A stretch of 64,000 bases of DNA from Nereocystis luetkeana (Eukaryota; Sar; Phaeophyceae; Laminariales; Laminariaceae). The stretch is from NCBI GenBank assembly GCA_031213475.1, contig JARUPZ010000004.1, positions 1,785,501 through 1,849,500 of the forward strand, read 5' to 3'. Of the stretch, positions 59,401 through 64,000 are shown piece by piece. Position 1 is the stretch's first letter. Each line of letters starts with the position of its first letter. A model generated the notes under the pieces. The model was not told the origin of the DNA and ran no database searches. It saw nothing but the letters and a program-made list of their open reading frames with translations. Position numbers and translations under genes: made by a program.

Positions 59401-60480
59401 AACACTCCCGACCTGTCGCTTCTGGCCAATATGGTCGTCGGCAATGACCTATGTGCCGCTCCTACCCCGGCTCCAATCAAAGTGCCCCCCCCGACGCCTA
59501 CTGCAAAGCCGACCAGGAAACTCAAGGACGCACCCTCGCGTGGCGAGAGCTTCGAGGTTGGAAAGGCAACGGATGCCGAGTACCTTGGCTGCTACGTACC
59601 CGTGGATAAATCGCCACCCATGAATGGTCCCGTGACCACTTGGAACGAAATGACGGCGCAGGTGAGAAACAAATGTAGCCTTGGGCTATCAGTCCATGCC
59701 ACGTAGTGCTCCATCCCGGAGCAAGTGAGCGCCGAACCAATAATATAATACCGGGTTCTGATGTTCCAATGGCAATGCATCCAGCGACGGGCGCATCTGT
59801 AATTTGTTTTTCCGTTGTCTCTCTTTCTCGCTCATCTGCTACTCAGGCGTGCGCCGACAGCTGTTTTTGTCTGGGATGGGAGTACTTCGCAACGGCTAAC
59901 GGTTCTGGTAATGTTTGTGGACGATGGTTGCTCTTCTGTGTGCCGCATACCCCCACTTTAGGATATAGCTTGACTTGATGACTGTACTACTCTAAACCTA
60001 GCTTGTACCATAGTCTCCGCGAATAGAAGTAATATACTCCAAATATTGTTCGACGGTACTAACGCGCGCACGTCTGACTATAGTCGCGAATAAGCTTGGT
60101 GCAGAGTACTTGCGACGTTGTTTATTATCATAACGAACGTACGTCGCATCAGAGTACAGGGGGCAAGCTCCCCAGTTGGCTGAAGTTACCTCACTTACAG
60201 TAGCTGCAGGTGTGTCTGTCTTCTCCGTTGCAAATCCACTGAAACAAAAATACTTCCGCGATGGCTCCGTCTCAACGTGACCTCATCTCCAGAATGCCAC
60301 TGCGGTAGTTCCGAGCCTACCAAGAAAAAGAAGAAGGGCGTGTGCGACTACCAGTGCGCCGGAGACGGTACCACTGAGTGCGGAGGAGCCGGCAGCATCA
60401 GCGTCTACAAAAGCAACAAGGACGACGACGACGACGATGATTTGAGCGACTGCGAACAACATGGCAGACTGCGCAAGTAA
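53441..60480 (+). CDS. Gene C: secreted vWA - short linker - WSC protein with acidic tail, six exons, 476 aa
   Basis: Exons 53441-53614, 56843-57248, 58017-58103, 59147-59661, 59847-59907, 60293-60480 (TAA stop); 1431 nt, open throughout, same phases as genes A and B. The signal peptide is MVVSQIKLVGMLSVLTVTSV, followed by a Cys-rich stretch with an N-A-T sequon. The vWA domain keeps DGSSS, the Thr of KEGTRLL and the Asp of VITDG, so metal binding should be preserved, but it is clearly more diverged than A and B. The linker is short and irregular (APTPAPIKVPPPTPTAKPT) with a less regular basic stretch. The WSC domain (YLGCYVPVD, ACADSC, ECHCGS, VCDYQCAG, CGGAGSISVY) lacks the extra Cys of A and B. 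The tail continues with seven Asp from a GAC/GAT run, absent in the paralogs. Intron 1 is 3.2 kb and holds two element insertions. Likely a matrix protein with a changed charge profile; function inferred. Confidence 0.88.
54089..54204 (+). mobile_element. Foldback MITE copy 6 (in gene C intron 1)
   Basis: TATTACGGGGGACCATAG ... CTAGGTCCCCCGTCATA. More diverged than copies 1-5: the core reads TTTGAGTAAAAAAAGG and the right arm has an inserted base and a changed end. Confidence 0.8.
54262..54385. mobile_element. 5'-truncated copy of the second foldback element
   Basis: Matches the right half of 35217-35476: GAATTTCATGAATAGTGACA, CGCATCTCCAATTACTTCCA, and the end CTCCCCGATAATATAAATGA. The left terminal repeat is absent. 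Confidence 0.6.
57249..59146 (+). other. Introns 2 and 3 of gene C
   Basis: Intron 2 is 57249-58016 and intron 3 is 58104-59146, flanking the 87-nt exon 58017-58103. The vWA reading frame runs open for about 250 nt past the true donor at 57248, which makes exon 2 look longer than it is. The donor position is fixed by exact length agreement (406 nt) with A and B. Confidence 0.6.
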
Positions 60481-60719
60481 CTGTCGGAGTTCCTCTTGGG
60501 GCAACCCTCCAGCAGTACACCGACTGGATGACCTACGCGTGTTTCCTTTGGTGGTGGATAGCAGCCGTGGTAGATAAGTTGCAATCGGCGGCAATGGCCA
60601 ATCGGCAGCAGTAGTTGGCAAGGCCAAGTTTATCATCATTGTGACCTACGGCGTCTGTGATTGGCAGCGAAGTGTCAGCCCCTTGAGGTGGGCAGATATC
60701 CTTCTACTGTGGGTATGTG

Positions 60720-61870
60720 ACACGCATGAATGTTTTTCGGGTCGTACCCTTGGGGCAAATGACTGAAACCTGAAGGCGTAGGTACCTTCGGAGCCTCCCA
60801 ACTATACAGTTTGGACGACACGGTTGCCGTGAATTGTTCTGACTCCTTGACGGGTGCTGGTGTAGACGTCGTATAGTATGAAGGCTACTGATATATGTGT
60901 TGGTTTCGCTGACGCTGTCTGCGTCAGAGCGAGGCCTGTCCGGAATTCGTTGCATCGGGGCTATATCGTATTAGTATGGAACGGGGTGTCACGAGGGGTT
61001 TGGCGGACGGTTTAGATACTGTGTGATGGGGAGCGCAGTGAGAACTTCACATTTGCTACAAGTGTACATCCGGTGAAAACGCCACCCGAACCTTCTCCGG
61101 GTCCTACCCAGGGGGCGAAGCACTCTATGCGGAGTGGAAGCGTCTTCGGTATCAGCGTTCCCCAAGTTAGACAATGTTGACAATACGGTTGCCGAGAACT
61201 GTGGTCAATCCTTGGCGGATGCTCCTGTGCTTGCGTAATGACGTGTTTTGATTATATGGATTCTCGGCGGGTGCTGGTTTTGCTGGTTCCGTCTGCTTTA
61301 AAAGGAGGCCTATCCGCGAGAAGGACCGTCAGCATCGTGTCCGCGGGGAATGTGCATTTTCAGGGCTACAGAGTTGGCATCGCTGATCGTATCAGTAAAG
61401 GACGAGATGTTACGGAGATGCATCGTGTACGCTACATGCATTGCGTGATGCCGAGAGGAACGAGGACCTCGCGTTCGATTCAAGCGTATGCCTGATAATA
61501 ACGCCACGTGATACTCTGGCGAGTCCTATCCCGGGGGCGAAGGACTCTATACCGAGCGGAGGCGTCGTCGGCATCAGCGTCCGTCAAGCAGACGTTGTTG
61601 ACATTACGCTCGATCTGAATTGTGGTAAATCCTTAGCGGATACTGTTGTAGGTGTGTTTTTGTCTTATTGATTGCCCTGATAAAGTTTGGTTGCTCTAAC
61701 CCCGCCGGCGCTAAAAAGAAGGCTGTTTGCAGAAAGTTTTGATAGCACCCTGTCGGCATGGAATTCGTATAATATGCGCTATAATCGGCTTGGTAGTGCA
61801 TATCGGGTCAGTACAGAACGGGATGTTGCGGGGGGGCATAGTGCAGGATGTTCGAATCTAGTACTGATGA
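60720..61870. repeat. Three diverged tandem units of about 360-420 bp
   Basis: Units begin near 60723, 61079 and 61501. Shared segments: GGGTCCTACCCAGGGGGCGA type, ACGGTTGCCG/AACTGTGG, a CTTGGCGGATGCT type, GGAGGCCTATCCG type, and a GTATCAGTA...GGACGAGATGT type. They start about 240 bp beyond the stop of gene C. One unit has an open frame (61441-61671) ending SLADTVVGVFLSY, but it is not kept in the other units. Confidence 0.65.
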
Positions 61871-64000
61871 ACACAACGAGCACTTAGCGCTTGTTCCAAG
61901 CATGCACTCGATAATACCAAACATTTCTTCATGGTGTACACTGACGGATACCAGTAATCTCACAATAGCGTTCGTTAGGCAAGTCTCACTCTCACTCTGA
62001 GCCTGCCATGAAATAGGGCGCACCACAGGTTGCTTGCCCACGTCCACATGTCTACGTGAGGTAGGTCCAGCGTTCTGAGAAGTTCACCGAGAGGTCACCT
62101 GGATGCCTTTGACCGCGGGTCCTCTATACACTAGCGCCTAGCGCTCGCTGAATTTAGAGCTCCCCTACCTCACGCCCTGGCTAGCTACGGCGATGAAGCG
62201 CGTTTTCAATCTTTCGAGCTCGTAGTTTAGTCCAGATAATCGACACCTGTGAGGTATCTGAGGTGCAGTTGAAAGAGCCAACTGGGTGTGCGGTGGCCAT
62301 GATAAGAAACGCGGCACCACGAACGGCTTACATTGTGTTGCGAGCTGTCAGCAGTAGTGTTGCAAACTATCCGGGCAACCTCTGTTGAAATTAGTGGCTT
62401 CTCCTTTGTCGGGTTCAGTTAAGTTTGATTCCAGACACAAAACTGGGTTATCATGACAAAGGTTTGCCCTGGTGCGGTGGATTAGGTCACATAGGATACC
62501 CCCACCGCAACCGTTCCTACCATTGAACCTGTGCGATAAACGTCGTGGACCCGAGCGCTATCGCACGGGTTTTAAACAACCGGCTCGTGCGCAAGCGATG
62601 TTTCACAGATCACCCACAATCTGGGCCGGACTGAGTATCGACGAACTTGTGCAGGAATGCAAAGTGTCCCGACCGCTGAAATTAACTGCAGTGATCAAAC
62701 ATATATATTTCAATGTTTTCTGTCGCTGAAAACTACAACTGTTGTACAGCAGGATGTATGTCTGTAATAATAGGAGTCATCCGAGCTTTGCTTGTTCTAA
62801 ACACTTACCAGGGTACCAGGTACGTCATATTCAACACGCTCTACTATCAGTAGCACCAGTCCTACAACTACTGCTGTGCAAGTAGGCTATTGACAGTGAA
62901 CGAGTACGAGATGATTTCATTCTGCCGAAAATCAACAAAACATTTATCCGGTTCTGCCGGTTTAAACCGTTTTCCAGTGTTTGTTTTGGGTGTTATCCGG
63001 TTTCAATCGGCATCCCGTAAACAGGTTTCAACCGGCAAAAAAAAAACGTTTTGTTTTTCAAAACCGACGTTTCGAGCAAGCCTTCTGGATTTCCAAAAGC
63101 GTTTTCTTTTCGGGGGGGGGGGGGTTCCCACCTCTACTGTAGTACCAACTTTCAACCACGAGAGGCACACTCCTCTGGGACGTCGTTGCTTTCTCGGTTG
63201 AAAGGTCAATGCAACACCTAAACCTACCGTTATACCAGTCACAGACTCTATTCCTACCCTCCCGTGAACAAATGACAAAAAAACAGAAGTGGAAACGACA
63301 AGCAGAGCACGGAACGGCAGTAACCATGTTTGGCGCATGCAGCTGGATACGGAGCGTCACTAAACCGCACGTGAGTGAGTATGGTTGGATGCACGGGCAT
63401 CAGATTCTAAAGTTTGTGCGGCGTTTCCTGGTTGTGCGTGAGCGCGCCATGCGGGTTAGAATATGAAGGCACGGTTAAGAATGGCACTCCGCAGCGCGCA
63501 TACCTACAGTGTAGACGGATCTGGTTGCTGCGTCCCTTCAGCACTTAGACACCTATAATTCTCCGCATAGGACACGACTCCCCCTATCAGGCCCACGTCC
63601 CGCCGAAAAGGACAGGTCTGGATGTCCCAGGTTGCTGTATCCCTCCGGCTTGGAAGGCAGCTACAACGGTCCCAACATGTACACACCTTCCATTCTGGGC
63701 GTACACTAGGATGCCCCGAAAACAAGAACAATCCTCGTGGAACCCCAGTCTAGCTTCGCAGGTCAACACAACAACAACTTCGCTTCCCCAGGGCACAACC
63801 CCTTTATAAAACATAAATACACCTTTTTAATACCAGGTATGCTCCGGTTTGTCAAGAGGAAATCCCGGGCAGATGTATACGCCGCGCGTAAAAATACAAG
63901 CCTGGGGGGGCTTGCTCTCCTTTTAGCATAGGAGACAGCAACAACTCTAACGTTTGGCACAGGCACGTCCACTCCAAGCATCCACACACATAGGACCGTG
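61871..64000. other. Right end of the window; no supported gene
   Basis: A segment at 62946-63070 repeats the motif ACCGGTTT/AAACCGG several times (GCCGGTTTAAACCG, CCGGTTTCAATCGG, GTTTCAACCGGC), perhaps a small foldback element; a G13-14 run follows at 63114-63127. At 63504-63814 two minus-strand frames show a similar pattern (YAENYRCLSAEGTQQP versus YAQNGRC...AGGIQQPG), a possible decayed protein repeat. Confidence 0.4.

Noticed and set aside
1-64000. CRISPR arrays, bacterial operons, riboswitches, rRNA
   Set aside because: No regularly spaced identical repeats, no operon-like gene packing and no rRNA signature; the window is eukaryotic nuclear DNA.

Overview
The window looks like nuclear DNA of an ochrophyte (stramenopile) alga, most likely a brown alga. 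This is inferred from gene content: secreted proteins joining a von Willebrand factor A (vWA) domain, a Pro/Thr/Ala-rich arabinogalactan-protein-like linker and a WSC domain, in genes with many introns set in sparse, repeat-rich DNA with short TTAGGG/CCCTAA-like tracts. No species can be named from sequence alone. There is no bacterial-style operon structure, and most open frames in the window are chance frames in non-coding DNA.

The core of the window is a four-member paralogous family. Three genes can be built exon by exon with GT-AG junctions and intact phase: gene A (minus, 20156 to 16118, 459 aa), gene B (plus, 26767 to 32666, 498 aa) and gene C (plus, 53441 to 60480, 476 aa). All have six coding exons; exons 2, 3 and 5 are exactly 406, 87 and 61 nt in every copy. 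A fourth copy, D (minus, about 41040 to 37850), is a degraded pseudogene in which exons 1 to 3 can still be aligned. A and B stand head to head, as do D and C. About 0.7-0.85 kb upstream of each start codon lies a conserved block (20815-21055, 25775-25990, 41650-41865, 52505-52735) with a pyrimidine-rich motif and, in A, B and C, a splice donor. I read it as the promoter plus a non-coding first exon.

The rest is mobile elements and repeats. 0.9-2.1 kb: the 3' end of a non-LTR (LINE) reverse transcriptase. 4.6-5.2 kb: a large inverted repeat. 6.3-7.8 kb and 47.3-48.2 kb: copies of a terminal-inverted-repeat element, the second with a MITE nested in it. A ~110-bp foldback MITE occurs six times nearly whole and at least once decayed. 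A second foldback family lies at 35.2 and 54.3 kb. 13.2-13.6 kb: a cluster of CCATGG/CCACGG palindromes around telomere-like sequence. 39.3-40.3 kb: a 291-bp tandem repeat carrying CTTCCATGGAAG palindromes. 50263-50605: a miniature LTR element (TRIM/SMART type) with a 4-bp target duplication. 60.7-61.9 kb: three diverged tandem units just beyond gene C.

The three intact genes probably encode related secreted extracellular-matrix or cell-wall proteins: signal peptide, Cys-rich N-terminus, vWA with complete MIDAS, beta-rich domain, PT linker, basic stretch, WSC domain. They differ mainly in linker length and C-terminal tail.
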